Shown: positions 1-10,363, numbered from the stretch's first letter. The stretch: DNA of 24,737 bases from Euplotes cf. woodruffi 2 WChen-2021 (GCA_021441665.1 JAGYYN010034836.1:1-24737); one strand, 5' to 3'. Numbers and translations are program-made. Notes: generated by a model from the letters alone, not told the origin.

Positions 1-1
1 T

Positions 2-454
2 TTTAGTTGCTTAACCTCACCGATAGATTTCGACTATGAGCACGAATCGAAGCAAGAGGAATGAATCCGAGTGCAGCTGGAGACCGACATCAGTAAAGAT
101 CCTATTAAGCTGTATGAAAGCGTAATCCAGTGAGTGCAGACTCTCAAGACCAAATGCACAGATAATTACTTAGAAACGAATGAAGACCTGAATGCAGATG
201 AGGACTGAGATCAGATCCAAGAAGGCACAATTAACAATCTCAATAAATACAGCGGATTTGACTCGTTTTACTTCAGAATACCGAAGATCACGCGGTCAGT
301 GACTGAAAGAGTGCTGAAGACTCCGAAGCATGAAGCTCATCTGCAGTTCTACAGAGAGACTTTCGAAAGTTTCAATGACACGTTCACGACTCCTCATCCA
401 GTCAAGAAAATGACTTTCAGTTTAGCTAGCAAAGCAGTCATGAAGGACAACTAG
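2..454 (+). CDS. 3' end of an unknown protein gene (partial)
   Basis: The frame is open from the window edge to TAG at 452-454, giving about 150 residues. It holds three in-frame TGA codons (62, 131, 206), read here as Cys. The first six bases (TTTTAG) could be the end of an intron, in which case the exon starts at 7. The visible part is hydrophilic, with an acidic middle and a C-terminus rich in Phe, Thr and Lys (TPHPVKKMTF near the end). I do not recognise a domain. The stop is preceded by AAC, not AAA, as at all other true ends in this window. An AATAAA lies 11 nt after the stop (465-470) and may be the poly(A) signal. Confidence 0.7.
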
Positions 455-1510
455 ACTCAGCTCCAATAAATATTGTTAAAGTTTTGATAACCAAATATAT
501 TCGAGATAAGAATTATTAATTAGACAATAATAAATCGAGGTAGAGTCGAATCAATTGGTTATGTGCTTCAAATGTAAAATCTTGATAGCAGAAATAGATA
601 GATAAAATACGACTGGATAGGGATGCCGAGTTGAGTTTTATTTTACTGTCAATTTTATTCAATCTAAAACTAAACCTTTACTCATGTTGAAATACGTTGG
701 TTTAAATGTAGTTTAATTAAAAATCTTAAGTAAGTTTTTGTTGAAATTAAATAATTCGAGACTTATTTAAAATGGACTCACTTTTGAAACTTGAGTTATT
801 TCTAGAATGATTACAAGATTTAATACGCAAATATGATAGTAAAAACACAATAGAGAAGAATCATAAAGAATTCAAACAGTAGTAGTAACAAAAAATAATA
901 AAGATATGATTAAAAAGATCATATTACTTTAAAATTTTAACTTTAATATAATGAAACTCCTCAATAGTTAACTTGGTGAAGTCAAACAGAAACTAATAAA
1001 ATTAGTAACCAATCCAAAAATACCAACAAAATTAAACTAACAATCACACTAAGTACGATTGAATCCACCTCTAAACAATATTATTCCAAATCACACCTAA
1101 ATAATCCAAAAATCCGCAATCATCTCAAAAACTTTATTTTCCCCATTTCTTCACCCCAATAAAATCATACCAATCTCCACGTCCCATTCTCCGCATCTAA
1201 TACCAAATAAAACCTGATCTCAGAGTCTGAATCCACCCAAAACAACGCATCACCACCGATTCAAACCCAACGCAGCCTACTCCTCCACCACACCCAAAAC
1301 CCCCATCTCCCTATCATACATCCAATGCAAAATCCTTTTTATACAATTTTAATCAAATCCCTAAACCCATCCCCAAATCCGTTCCAACCCCAACTTCTGG
1401 TCCTTAAAATACCCCAATAATCTCTTCATCACCGGATCAAATAAAATAGTAATTCGCTGGAGATATCCAAATAGCGCCTGTGATATTTTTGATACCACTG
1501 CTTGAATTAG
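455..1510. other. Gene-poor spacer, AT-rich then G-poor
   Basis: 455-1000 is AT-rich with stops in all frames, and I see no gene in it. From about 1000 to 1440 the plus strand becomes strongly C-rich and G-poor (separate entry). Open frames exist on both strands inside that block, but they follow from the base bias (few TAG/TGA on one strand, Gly/Trp/Val codons on the other), so none is called. Confidence 0.6.
1000..1440. other. Strand-skewed block A (C-rich, G-poor on +)
   Basis: Counting by hand over 1081-1380 gives about 109 C against 12 G on the plus strand, while AT content is near the local average. The run CCCAAAACCCCC at 1293-1304 resembles the Euplotes telomere repeat (CCCCAAAA), and other pieces such as CCCCAAAT and ACCCCAA occur at 1371-1392. 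There is no exact tandem repeat. The polarity, C-rich on the strand running 5' to 3' into the gene array, is that of a left chromosome end. Confidence 0.65.
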
Positions 1511-1639
1511 ATGGCCACACTGGACATGCTATGGGGAGACTGCAATCACTGCTTGTGTTATGATGCGACGATTCGAGGTTATTTGGAACTGCTGGTTTGT
1601 AATTGGTGCGAACAGAATATGATTACTAATGCTAAGGAT
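1511..1639 (+). CDS. Small cysteine-rich ORF (possible zinc-binding peptide)
   Basis: An ATG just after AATTAG opens a frame of 42 codons ending at TAA (1637-1639). It has the spacing C-x2-C-x-C ... C-x2-C with Trp before the first and inside the last pair (CNHCLC and VCNWC), which resembles a small zinc ribbon or treble-clef fold. After the TAA the same frame stays coding-like for about 17 codons (YLRYIAEMENELDRYF) before it meets the oppositely oriented gene ending at 1689. It may be a short gene, one exon of a longer gene, or a remnant. I see no frameshift motif at the TAA, because the preceding codon is GAT. Confidence 0.35.
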
Positions 1640-1688
1640 TAATATTTACGATATATTGCTGAGATGGAAAATGAATTAGATAGGTATT

Positions 1689-4391
1689 TTAGACTATGCT
1701 TCCTGAGTACTTTGTCAGACTCACTTTTACAATTCCTTTCGGAATTGTCTTCATGTCGTTTTCATCTATCATATTGATGTTTTCGTCGTTGTCAGCCCAC
1801 TCGAAGTCTGCGTCTTCTTCGCCTTCATATGTCATGAGGTTTTCGCTATAATATTATGTGGTAACGTTACCAGTGGATCGAGCGGTTGTTTTGGCTTGCT
1901 TCGTAGAGGTAAATGTCTTCAGCGTCGAGTTCTCGCCTTTAGGTTGATATTAAATACTGCAGCTGCAAAACTTACCTTTGGTGGTTTGGATCTGGCACGT
2001 TCGATTTTGCATTCTATACAATTGATGAGTAAATTATTCAAGCTCAAGAGATAAAAATTTGCAGTTATGAATAATTAAAACTAATCTTTGATCTTACTTT
2101 CTGTTGATACTTGGTGATAGTATTCGTTCATTCTTTTAACTTTGGAATCATGCCTTTATAAGCAGCGAAACCGACAGGCATAGCTCCAATTGATCATTTA
2201 CGTTGAGAGCTATCAACATTATAGTCTTCTGAGATGTAAGATTTCTCTTTGACATTGTTGTTATTATTAATCGACTTGCTTCTCCTCTTTTCTCCGAGTT
2301 TATTAATCTTATCAAAGCTTTGCACTTTATTTTTGCTTCTTGAGGAATCTAAATTTTCAGATGCCTCGTGGATTTCGAAAGACTCATCATCCTCGTTATA
2401 TTCTAGTTCTTTTTCTGTATCGCTGTTACGACAGAAAGAGTCCTTTTGGATTATTAAATGTTCATCGTTAAACTTCGATGTAACTTCTGAAATATGGACA
2501 TTTAGATCTCGAGCGGATGCTTTTGGGTCAGTTGGATTCCACGCAAACATATTTCTTTCTGTGATCTTCTCCTCTCGAAGCTTTCCTTCTAAGTTCTGGG
2601 TCTTTTCCTCGCTTTTGCTGTAGTACTGCTGTGCAAGACTCAGGCTGTCGATGTCTTTTCCGTCTCTATGAAGAATGAAGCATTATAGCTACCTCGATCT
2701 GGCAGATAACATTTGGTTTTGGTCTCATGAAAGAAACGACCCGTTGTTGTCTTGCAGTCATTTTCCAACTAGACAGTAATTAGCGATTAAAGGGTAAAGT
2801 CACAATTAATCGAATTTATTAAATAGAAAGTGGTTCGGTACCTTGAGCCAAGTACAACTTGTCTTCTTCAAATTTGTAGTTGCCGAGGTTCCTGTTCCTA
2901 TTAGTGCTCTTGATGGAATCATTTTGGCCTCGCCTACAGGTAATAAGACATCAAGTTACATATTGCTAGGCTGCTGCATCTTCCGGATCGTCTCTCTTTC
3001 ATCAGCACTGTCTGTTTTCTTCGGAGCTGCAAAAGTTAGCCTTGGAGCTTACTCTTCCTCGATGGATCGAAGTTGAAGTCGCTTTCAACTAGTTTACTCG
3101 CGTTAATATTATTTTTGATCGTTATTTGATAGCGTGAACAGTGATATATTACCCTTTGTAGCTTTTTCAGGGTGCTGGGTTTGATTAGTGTCAGGCTTTA
3201 TTAAGTATTTATCAAGTGTTGTTTCTCGTACGAGATGGTTTTCCTCTGTCTCTAACCTCCCTTCGTAGTCTAACTTTGCCATAATTAGGTCTTCTTTGTT
3301 GATGCTGTATTCTAAAGTGTCAAGGTCTTTGGCTTCAGTGAGGTATGGAAATTTTAGAGAGCTGTTCATGCGGCTTGTATCCGTACTAAATCAAGCATAA
3401 CCCCTTCGTGACTTACAGTATCTTCGATGCAGATTTTTGCTTCACAACACCGAGAATTTCATACATAATGTCGTACAACTTCTTATTTTGCTGCTTTAAC
3501 AGCAGATTTTCTTCATCGAGTTTATTTACATTTCTTTTCGTATTTTAGCCGTTTGATTGATTCGCTAACTGATAAGTTAAAATTCTTACTTTTGGAGTTT
3601 ATTGTTGAGATCTATGATTTCAGTCTCTGCCTTTTCGAGTTTAATCTGCAGATCGTCGACTTCCCTTCTGTCGACGAGATTCATCGACTCTATTTTGGCT
3701 AAGTTTATCAAAATTACCTTTCATATTTCGGATGCTGTTTTGCAAACACGAAGTACTCGAACTATTTATGTTACTTCTGCTAATTCAGTTAGTTTGCCGT
3801 TTAAAAGGAGAAATGTTATTTTGATATCTTTGCACTCCCAATCATCTTCGCTGCAGGTTCCAACTGCGCTGCTTGACTGATGAACGTGTTTTGAGATGTT
3901 AGCGGCTTATACTTTGCCTTTTCGTAGTTTGTGCTCAGCCTCCGATCTTTCAGTTCAGTATTGGTGTTCATATCTTCGCTTACTTTTCCTGAGCAAACAG
4001 ATGAGCTTTGAGCGATGCATGAGTTCTTTCGAATGCTCCGCTCTGTGCTCTTGCGCTTAAGTATTTTAGTCGCTGCGTTTATATGTGCTAAAGATGATTA
4101 AGGCCAGTTACCATCAATTCTGATTAAATGAGGACTTGTAGACTGTTCACCTCTATTATCAAATGTCTTTACGCTATCTCCGTTAAAAATCCACTTGTTC
4201 TCACTTTGAGTGCTGTACTTCTTAGATTTGCTTGCTGTTGGGTTTAACAAACTAATGTTTTTCTTTGATATCTTCTTGGTCTTGTTTGCTCAGTCTGCTC
4301 AGAATCACTGAGCTTTACCCCCGTTTTTATTGATTCACTGACTTGCATTTTGCCTCGAGATTCAACTATTATTCTGCACTCCTTCATGCAT
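1689..4391 (-). CDS. Large unknown protein, 12 exons, two +1 frameshifts
   Basis: Exons (5' to 3' on minus) are 4391-4112, 4087-3718, 3689-3590, 3533-3417, 3385-3053, 3026-2960, 2933-2842, 2768-2693, 2665-2098, 2013-1976, 1936-1871 and 1845-1689. All introns are GT-AG, ten of the eleven are 24-84 nt long, and all phases match. The product is about 750 residues. Two internal stops, AAA-TAA at 3816-3821 and 3109-3114, need a +1 shift to continue. About ten in-frame TGA codons are read as Cys, five of them in the first 40 codons. The protein is hydrophilic with a short heptad-rich stretch (exons 3-4, around DDLQIKLEKAETEIIDLNNK) and many Asn/Ser/Lys. I recognise no known domain. The start at 4391 is the first ATG of an open frame that extends further upstream without another ATG, so an upstream exon is possible. 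The true stop follows GTC. Confidence 0.75.
3109..3114 (-). other. +1 frameshift site AAA-TAA-T
   Basis: Fifth exon of the 1689-4391 gene. The frame before ends ...NNDQK; skipping the T of TAA opens a frame starting NINASKLVES that runs into the next donor in matching phase. Confidence 0.75.
3816..3821 (-). other. +1 frameshift site AAA-TAA-C
   Basis: Second exon of the 1689-4391 gene. Frame ...SAKISK reaches TAA; the +1 frame continues NISPFKRQTN and exits at a GT donor (3717) in the phase of the next exon. Confidence 0.75.
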
Positions 4392-4794
4392 TTTAGTTGT
4401 GTGAAATTTATTTTGGCTTGTGCTTTTACTTTCCTTCGGGCCGGTTTTAGGTTTCGATATTTTAATCTGCTTATTTCATTTAATGTTATTTTGGTATTTT
4501 ACTCTGGTGCCTTTATGTAATTAACGGTTAAATCTTTAAAATTAAGCTTTGCAAGACTAATTGCTACAATATGCATAATCATTCACAAATATTAACTTGA
4601 CGTTGTCAACTCTCATAACCAGTATATTAGCAGTTATTTTTTAATAATAAATTTGCTAAGGAAATACAAATTGCTATCATTTTGATCTTAATGCTTCCAC
4701 CAGTAATGTAAAAGCATTAAAATTTGCAATAAAAATTATTTATTAAACTTATAAAGCCATGAAATATTTCATGTGAACATAGGCTGATAAAGAA
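4392..4794. other. AT-rich spacer
   Basis: This lies between two minus-strand genes. Much of it is poly-A/T-rich. The open frame of the downstream gene runs from its ATG at 4391 back to about 4520 without another ATG, so part of this could be 5' leader or an unseen exon. Nothing else is supported. Confidence 0.5.
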
Positions 4795-7700
4795 TTACAA
4801 ATTTTCTTTGCTTTTAACGATTTTTAATGAAGTTTCAGTTTCTATCGGACAGCCAGCATCATAACTAGCGTCTAAAGCTGAGACTACTTCTGAAGAGGGA
4901 TCTCTAAAGGTCTTGTGCTGTCTCGAGGCTGCGTTAATTCGTAATTCATCTCGATCAAAGTCCCACATTTCTCGATCAATCAGCTGCTTAGCATCGAATC
5001 AGCGGTTTTGATAGACAGAAGTCGTCTTTTTGTTCTTGTTGTCCATCTCTGAGTTGCGTTTCATCCTCGGTTCTGCGCTTTTAACTGATCACTGGAGAGT
5101 CTCTAAGTGTCTGAGTTCCATTTGTCTAAGAAATACTTTAATTTTATAAATTTAAACTTGCTGTTTTGTTCAACCTTTAAATTCTCTTTCAAGCGCGGAC
5201 CCTCGTTTGTTGACGATATGTGACTTGAATTAATAAAGTTAGATAGAACTTGATAAATCCTTGGACGCCTTCTTGTACATGTCTTTTAGTAAATCCTCTG
5301 CTTTATCGCTGTTGTGCTGCAACTTCTTCATCTGCTCAACTGGAATCGGCTGTATTTTGAATCTTGAAGGATCTTCCTCCTCTTGAGCCAGTGTCCGGAT
5401 TACGAAGTAGTACTTCGCGTAATCTGAGCCTTTTATTGTTAAATCAAACGAAATCAGGTCCAAGAATATTCTCTCAAGCGAATTAATTTCCTTTAGCGAA
5501 ATGTCATGCATTACTTTTGGAAAGTGCACGTTTTCTAAGCTGTCGTCGTCCCAAATTTTAGAGGCAACAATAAGTGTTGTGAGTAAGATCCTCCTCCAGT
5601 TCCAGTGGTTCATTAGGATTCCAACTTTTGTAAGCAGCCTCTCGATGTAGGTAAGTGCCATTAGTGGAATTTCTTTCTCCATTTTTGACGAAACTACAAC
5701 ATATTTAGAGTAATAGTAAATTTCATCGATATGCGGTCATTCGTCTTCAAAATATCTAGCTAATTCAAAAGATGAGGTAAAATTGCTGTTGACCATCTTT
5801 TCAGAAATAAAATCGTAATTGGGGTGAAATTTAAGCATCTGAGCCTCTACAAATCCGCTAAAGCCTTGCTTGGTAGTAATATCGAGCATTTCTGCACTTT
5901 CGTAGAGACCAGACTCAGTGATAGCATATTTGAACTCGTCTTGGTTGTACTCTCCGAGTTCGATGAGCTCTCTTCATTTATTAGCGAACTCCTGTACTTT
6001 TCGTTTATTTTTCAAGGTCTGCCTTTTGCTTCTCTTCGTTAATTGACTTGATTTCCTCTTGGCTGAGGATCGGCTTCCTCTGCTTGCGCTTTTTGTTGTC
6101 TTGATTCGAAGCCTCGATCGAGACCGACTTGAGGTCAATGTCCTCGTAGCGGTCAATATCGTCTCGGAAATCTTCGTGGTCGAAGTCTTTATTCCGATCT
6201 TCGTCGGCCTTGCCTTTCTTCGAGCTTACTTGCGAATTATCGTCTTTGTCTTCGGTAATTACAGCAAGCGGAGGTTCAATCGCAGCTTGCTTGTGGATTG
6301 CGGCACCAGTCACTGAGAAATTAAGTGAGTCTCCGAAAGTATTTCCTGCAATACTGTTTGAAACCGCTTCACTGCCGAGGGTATTCTTATTGTTGACTGA
6401 CTTCAACATCGACGCGACCATCGAATCAGTCTTGTTGTCAAGTGTATCGTTACTGAGGTTGAAAACGTCTGAGCTTTGTAAACTGCCTTTGAGCCTGCTA
6501 ATCTCATTGCTTTCTAAATGCCTGTTCACCTAGATAATAAATGTGGCATTAAGTCAGATTAAAAATATTAATTACTTGGCTTGCGAATTTATCCGTTGCT
6601 GTGAGTAATGTCTTGCCATTGTCTATTTCCTCAGGGATTGTATAGTCGAACGGATTCCGTCTACTTGGCTTGATTGTCTCATCTAACAAATCCTCCAGGA
6701 TTTCATTATCATCGAGCACGATTGGGTTCGAGAATTTGTTCTTTAGCGACCCGTTTGAGTCACTTTCCATTAGGTTTTTGACTTTGTTGAAGTTCTCTTT
6801 GTTATTTTGAAACACCTTGCTCCATTTCTTCTTTAGTTAAGTCTTTATTTGTTCATGTCAATCTTCATGTTTTTATCGAGGTTGTAAGTAAACTGGAGAT
6901 TGTCTTGTTGGCTCTGCACCATTTTTAAATCATCGTGGAATAAATATCCTTTTGAAAATGTGATATGCTTGAGCACTGCTTTTGCAAAGCATCTCAGAAG
7001 CAGTCTTAAGTCGATGTATCCAAGAGCATCTTCAAGCTTATTTTGAATCAAGGCTTTGTCCGAGGTTAAGTAGCTTTTCTTTTGTTGTTTTATCGAGCAT
7101 TGGCGAGCTGTTACCTGACTTCGATTGATCTTTGGCTTCTTGATCAAAATTATAATCGTCTTTAATCTCTTCTTCGATTCCGTCTTCTCTCAGTTGTTTA
7201 TTTATCTCTTGTTGTATTTCGATCTTTTTATCTTCAACGAATTGGTTAAAGTCAGCTGTAACAGTGACATCTTTCTTCACGACCTTGTCTTTTTCAGAGT
7301 TAGCACTATGTTTATGAAAGATAGGTTTGGCGTCTTTAATTTTAGACTTTCTCTTGGCTCCTTCTTTACTTTCCGCTTTAACAAGCTCTAGTTTCTTTTC
7401 TTCTTCAGCCTTAGCTTTTCTTTCCTCTTCTGCTTTATTTTTCTCATCTTCCTTGCGTTTCCTTTCCTCGTTCTTTTTATTGCGTTCTTCGGTTTTCTTT
7501 TTAGTTTCTTCGATCCTGCGTTTGCGTTCTTCAGCCAGTCGAGCTTTTTCGTCATCTTCAAGTCTTTTCTTCTCCTCTTCCTTCTTTTTGAGTTCGATGG
7601 CTCTGGCTTTCCGCTGATTTTTGACTTTTTCTTTGAGATTTTTCTCCTCTTCTTCGCGGAGCTTGCTCTCTTCAACTTCTTGCGTGAGTTTAGCGAGTTC

Positions 7701-8519
7701 CTCTTTGGCTTTACGCAGCTCCATCTCGATTTTGAAAGTGTTGGAGCTGTGCGTCGTGGGGTTGGCATCGGACCCGTACTGAGACAGCAGCTTGTTAACT
7801 TCTTTGTAGTACTCCTCATCGCCTTCTTTCGTTATCGATTCTATTAGTAATTAGGCCGTGCTTACCTTTGAGGTTATTTGTAGCCGTATTCTTCAGGAGG
7901 GAAGACCTCCTTGATCATTTGTCTGCTTTCCTCGCGATCAACATGCTTTGAAGAAATCTCGTCCATTGAAATGTCATTCTGCTCTCGTAACTTTTGTATC
8001 ATTTCGTAGTTGACCATGTTGCGAGTTGAAAAGTCCATCGTTCCGAATGACTTCTTCGGCGGGTCTACTTTAAACTCCCTCGATTTGCGAATCGGATTGA
8101 AATTTTGTCCGGTTGCATACCTGCGCTTCAGCGGATTCTCTTTATTTATCTGAACTTCTATTGTCTATGCAAGTTTATTCGATACCGATGGTTTTTGAAG
8201 AAATGCTTAGGGGTTAGAAAGCTGCATATTCGTACCATTATCGATATTCGTACTTGAGCCTGGCCCTGCGTAGTACTCTCCTAATCCTGAATCCCTCTGG
8301 TTCTTGGTCAACGACTTAATTCTCGTAATTTTCCCTACGAATCATTTATCATCGAATTATATGATATTTAACATCTGCTTTTTTAAAGATCGAATTATTT
8401 GCAGTTTTAGCAGCTGAAATGAGCGATATGTTACCTTGGTTTGTGTTTACCCTCGGCTTTGCCTCTCGAAGCTTCTGGACGTGGATTTTTCGCTTTCTTT
8501 CCTCCTCCCACTTTTTCAT
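4795..8519 (-). CDS. Lys/Glu-rich protein with cyclin-Y-like domain, six +1 frameshifts
   Basis: Exons (minus) are 8519-8435, 8334-8236, 8164-7866, 7840-6576, 6529-5279, 5223-5158 and 5125-4795, giving about 1,130 residues. Six internal AAA-TAA stops are each followed by a clean +1 frame, and exon phases close only if all six shift. The N-terminal third is basic, the middle (about 7725-7300) is a long charged coiled coil of EERKRK/EEKKL type. Residues about 820-970 (around 5810-5370) carry a cyclin fold of the cyclin Y/PHO80 type: MALTYIERLL, WNWRRILLTTLIVASKIWDD and SDYAKYYFVIRTLA match cyclin Y in order. Cyclin Y proteins bind and activate CDK14/16-type kinases; that role here is inferred. 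If intron 5224-5278 is not spliced, the protein ends at TAA 5239-5241 after LSSSI. The spliced form adds about 130 residues with two TGA (Cys) codons. ATG 8519 is preceded by a possible acceptor (TTCTAG). Confidence 0.75.
6005..6010 (-). other. +1 frameshift site AAA-TAA-A
   Basis: Sixth site of the 4795-8519 gene. Frame ...EEKQKADLEK shifts to KRKVQEFANKC, which leads into the cyclin-like domain. Confidence 0.85.
6802..6807 (-). other. +1 frameshift site AAA-TAA-C
   Basis: Fifth site of the 4795-8519 gene. Frame ...EEMEQGVSK shifts to NKENFNKVKNLMES, only about 14 codons after the previous site. Confidence 0.85.
6845..6850 (-). other. +1 frameshift site AAA-TAA-A
   Basis: Fourth site of the 4795-8519 gene. 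Frame ...KNMKIDMNK shifts to KDLTKEEMEQGVSK. Confidence 0.85.
7038..7043 (-). other. +1 frameshift site AAA-TAA-G
   Basis: Third site of the 4795-8519 gene. Frame ...NLGQSLDSK shifts to KLEDALGYIDLRLLLRC. The two frames overlap for about 110 nt, and only the shifted one continues. Confidence 0.85.
7874..7879 (-). other. +1 frameshift site AAA-TAA-C
   Basis: Second site of the 4795-8519 gene. Frame ...FPPEEYGYK shifts to NLK and then splices across a 25-nt intron (7841-7865) in phase into ESITKEGDEEYY. Confidence 0.8.
8142..8147 (-). other. +1 frameshift site AAA-TAA-A
   Basis: First site of the 4795-8519 gene. With donor G|GTACG at 8235 the exon enters as DNRSSDK and shifts to KENPLKRRYATG. 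The unshifted alternative would need a donor that is not GT. Confidence 0.7.
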
Positions 8520-8788
8520 CTAGAATAGATTTTAGAAACTTAATATCGTCAAAAACTTCATTCTTTCAATAACGAATAAAATTAATGTTTTAAAACCGAC
8601 GTTATTTTTGTATTTCGCTGTCACCACAAAAATAACACCAAAAGAGTATGAGTGCAACAAGGAATATTCTTTATAGTTGTTGAATCATATTACCATGATT
8701 TTCAATAAATTTTATAATTTATTGCCATGTTTGAATATTTAAACCTTGGATTTGAATTTAATGAGTGATTGATAAACTGCTTTATGCT
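8520..8788. other. AT-rich spacer upstream of the cyclin-like gene
   Basis: This lies between the 3' end of the CFAP161-like gene and the ATG of the 4795-8519 gene. No ORF or repeat is seen. The CTATTCTAG immediately before the ATG could be an acceptor for an unseen 5' exon. Confidence 0.5.
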
Positions 8789-10252
8789 TTACTGTCCAAG
8801 TTTCCATGCGTTAGTCATCATTACTTCGAAATACTCATCACTGTCTACTGAGCACGATACGTCACTAAAGTAGTCGTAGAACTCTTCGATTGTGATGATT
8901 CCGTCTTTATCTTGAGTATCCCACTTTAGCATGAATTCTCTCAGGACTTCAGTGGGTGTCTTTTTACCACTCATGACATCTGGGTGCTTCGATGCATCGT
9001 AGATCTGCTCGATGTCGTCAAGTTTGACTTGTCCGTCTTTGTTGACGTCAAGTTTATCGTAAGCCATTCTAATTAGTCTCTTTCTAAACTCATTCAGGTC
9101 TCCTTTGATAAATCGGAGGAACTCATTGAAGTCGACCGTACCGTTTCCGTCTCTATCGATATAATTGAGGATTTGGTAAGCTTCTTCCTTCGATACAGTA
9201 ATTCCGTAGTCGATCAGTCCCCATCTGAAGTCATCGATGTCGAGCTGGTGGTTGCCGTTGTCGTCCATTGCCTTGAAGATTCTTGCAAGGCCTCTGATAC
9301 CGAAGGAACTTCTTTCGAGAAGTCTGTTTTTGATGTCCTTCATTAAATCTTCGATCGAGTACTCTTCATCTCCTTCGAGAGGAACAGAGTATGATGGGTC
9401 TGGCGCTGTACAGATCATCCAGACATTTTCGTCTCCTTGGTATTTTGTTGGAACGTCAGAAGTTATCATTCCGGTTTTTTCTAAAGCTAAATTTTGAGTT
9501 TTCTTATTCTGAGCGTAACTATTTGCGTTTACTTCGAATTCCCCTCCATATTGGTTTTTATGAACGACAGTGTCGCTTGCAAGAAATTGGTTCGTACTCG
9601 CATGCTTAATGAGAATGGGGTCGTTAGCTCTTACGAGTTCTCCGTACATTTCAAATCTCACTTTCGGGTCCAAATGTTCGATTTCAAATACACAGTCATA
9701 AGTGTCTTTTAAAATCATTCAGACTTCCTGATTTCTGGTGCCTGGAGCATGGACTGAAGGTGAAGCAGCAGTGCTGAACAGCAACAAGTTCCTTTTATGG
9801 AACTGGGTGTTCGACGCGAATTTAATTTTCTGGCCGTAGTGAAGTTCTTCGCCTTCAAATCCATCTTTAGGTTCGTATCTCTGGATGACAAGAATGTTCC
9901 TTGCGTTCGGTCCGCTAACTTTAGTGGTAGTTGTGACTCCGTACGCCTCGTCGTATCTTTCGAACTTATCCATAATATTCATAACAAGTACGCCTGTGGT
10001 CTTCTTATTGCTAAGCATGATGTGGTCTCCAAATCTAAGGAAGCCGTCTTCAGAGAAGGTTTGTGGAACTCTGCGTTTGGTCTTCTTGAAAGACTTTTCC
10101 ATATGAGTGACTCCAAGTCCCTCGCTTAATTTGCTTTTGCTGTAGTCTTTATTTTTGATTTCTTCAATCTCCATGTCTTCCTGCCAGTTTCCGATTTTAG
10201 TCTTGTGGCTGTACCTTGGACCTCCGACCAACTGCTGAGTTGTATATTTCAT
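8789..10252 (-). CDS. CFAP161: CFAP161-like axonemal protein fused to calcyphosine-like EF-hands
   Basis: Single exon of 487 residues with one in-frame TGA (residue 178, read as Cys in NQEVCM). Residues about 1-285 match CFAP161: the KIGNWQEDMEIEE start, SEDGFLRFGDHIML, RNQEV, TYDCVFEIEHLDP, NDPILIKHASTN with the Tyr/Lys-rich NSYAQNKKTQN, and VWMICTAPDP at the end. CFAP161 is a microtubule inner protein of ciliary doublets. Residues about 310-487 match calcyphosine: GIRGLARIFKAMDDNGN, four EF-hand loops starting near residues 330, 366, 402 and 445 (for example DRDGNGTVDFNE), and an end YFEVMMTNAWKL as in calcyphosine. Loops 1-3 keep the Asp/Asn ligands; loop 4 (DTQDKDG) has an extra residue. 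A Ca2+-responsive axonemal role is inferred. The ATG at 10252 follows an AT-rich leader. There are no introns and no frameshift. Confidence 0.85.
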
Positions 10253-10363
10253 ACTTGAAATAAAATATTATAAATTGAATATTTTTAAATTTATTTCAGC
10301 TTCCTTTTGAGATCAGCACCATTCCTCGCTGATTACTGAACCACGGAATAATAAATAGAAGTA

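Noticed and set aside
1000-1510. Coding-like frames in block A on minus (FDPVMKRLLGYFKDQK) and a Pro-rich frame on plus
   Set aside because: They are broken by several TAA/TAG and frame changes without shift motifs or clear splice sites, and three competing frames look equally good.
2194-2623. Plus-strand frame opposite the 1689-4391 gene
   Set aside because: Hydrophobic Leu/Ser/Phe-rich translation is the mirror of the Lys/Glu/Ser-rich minus-strand exon; similar mirrors oppose the Lys-rich gene at 20048 and the coiled coil near 7400.
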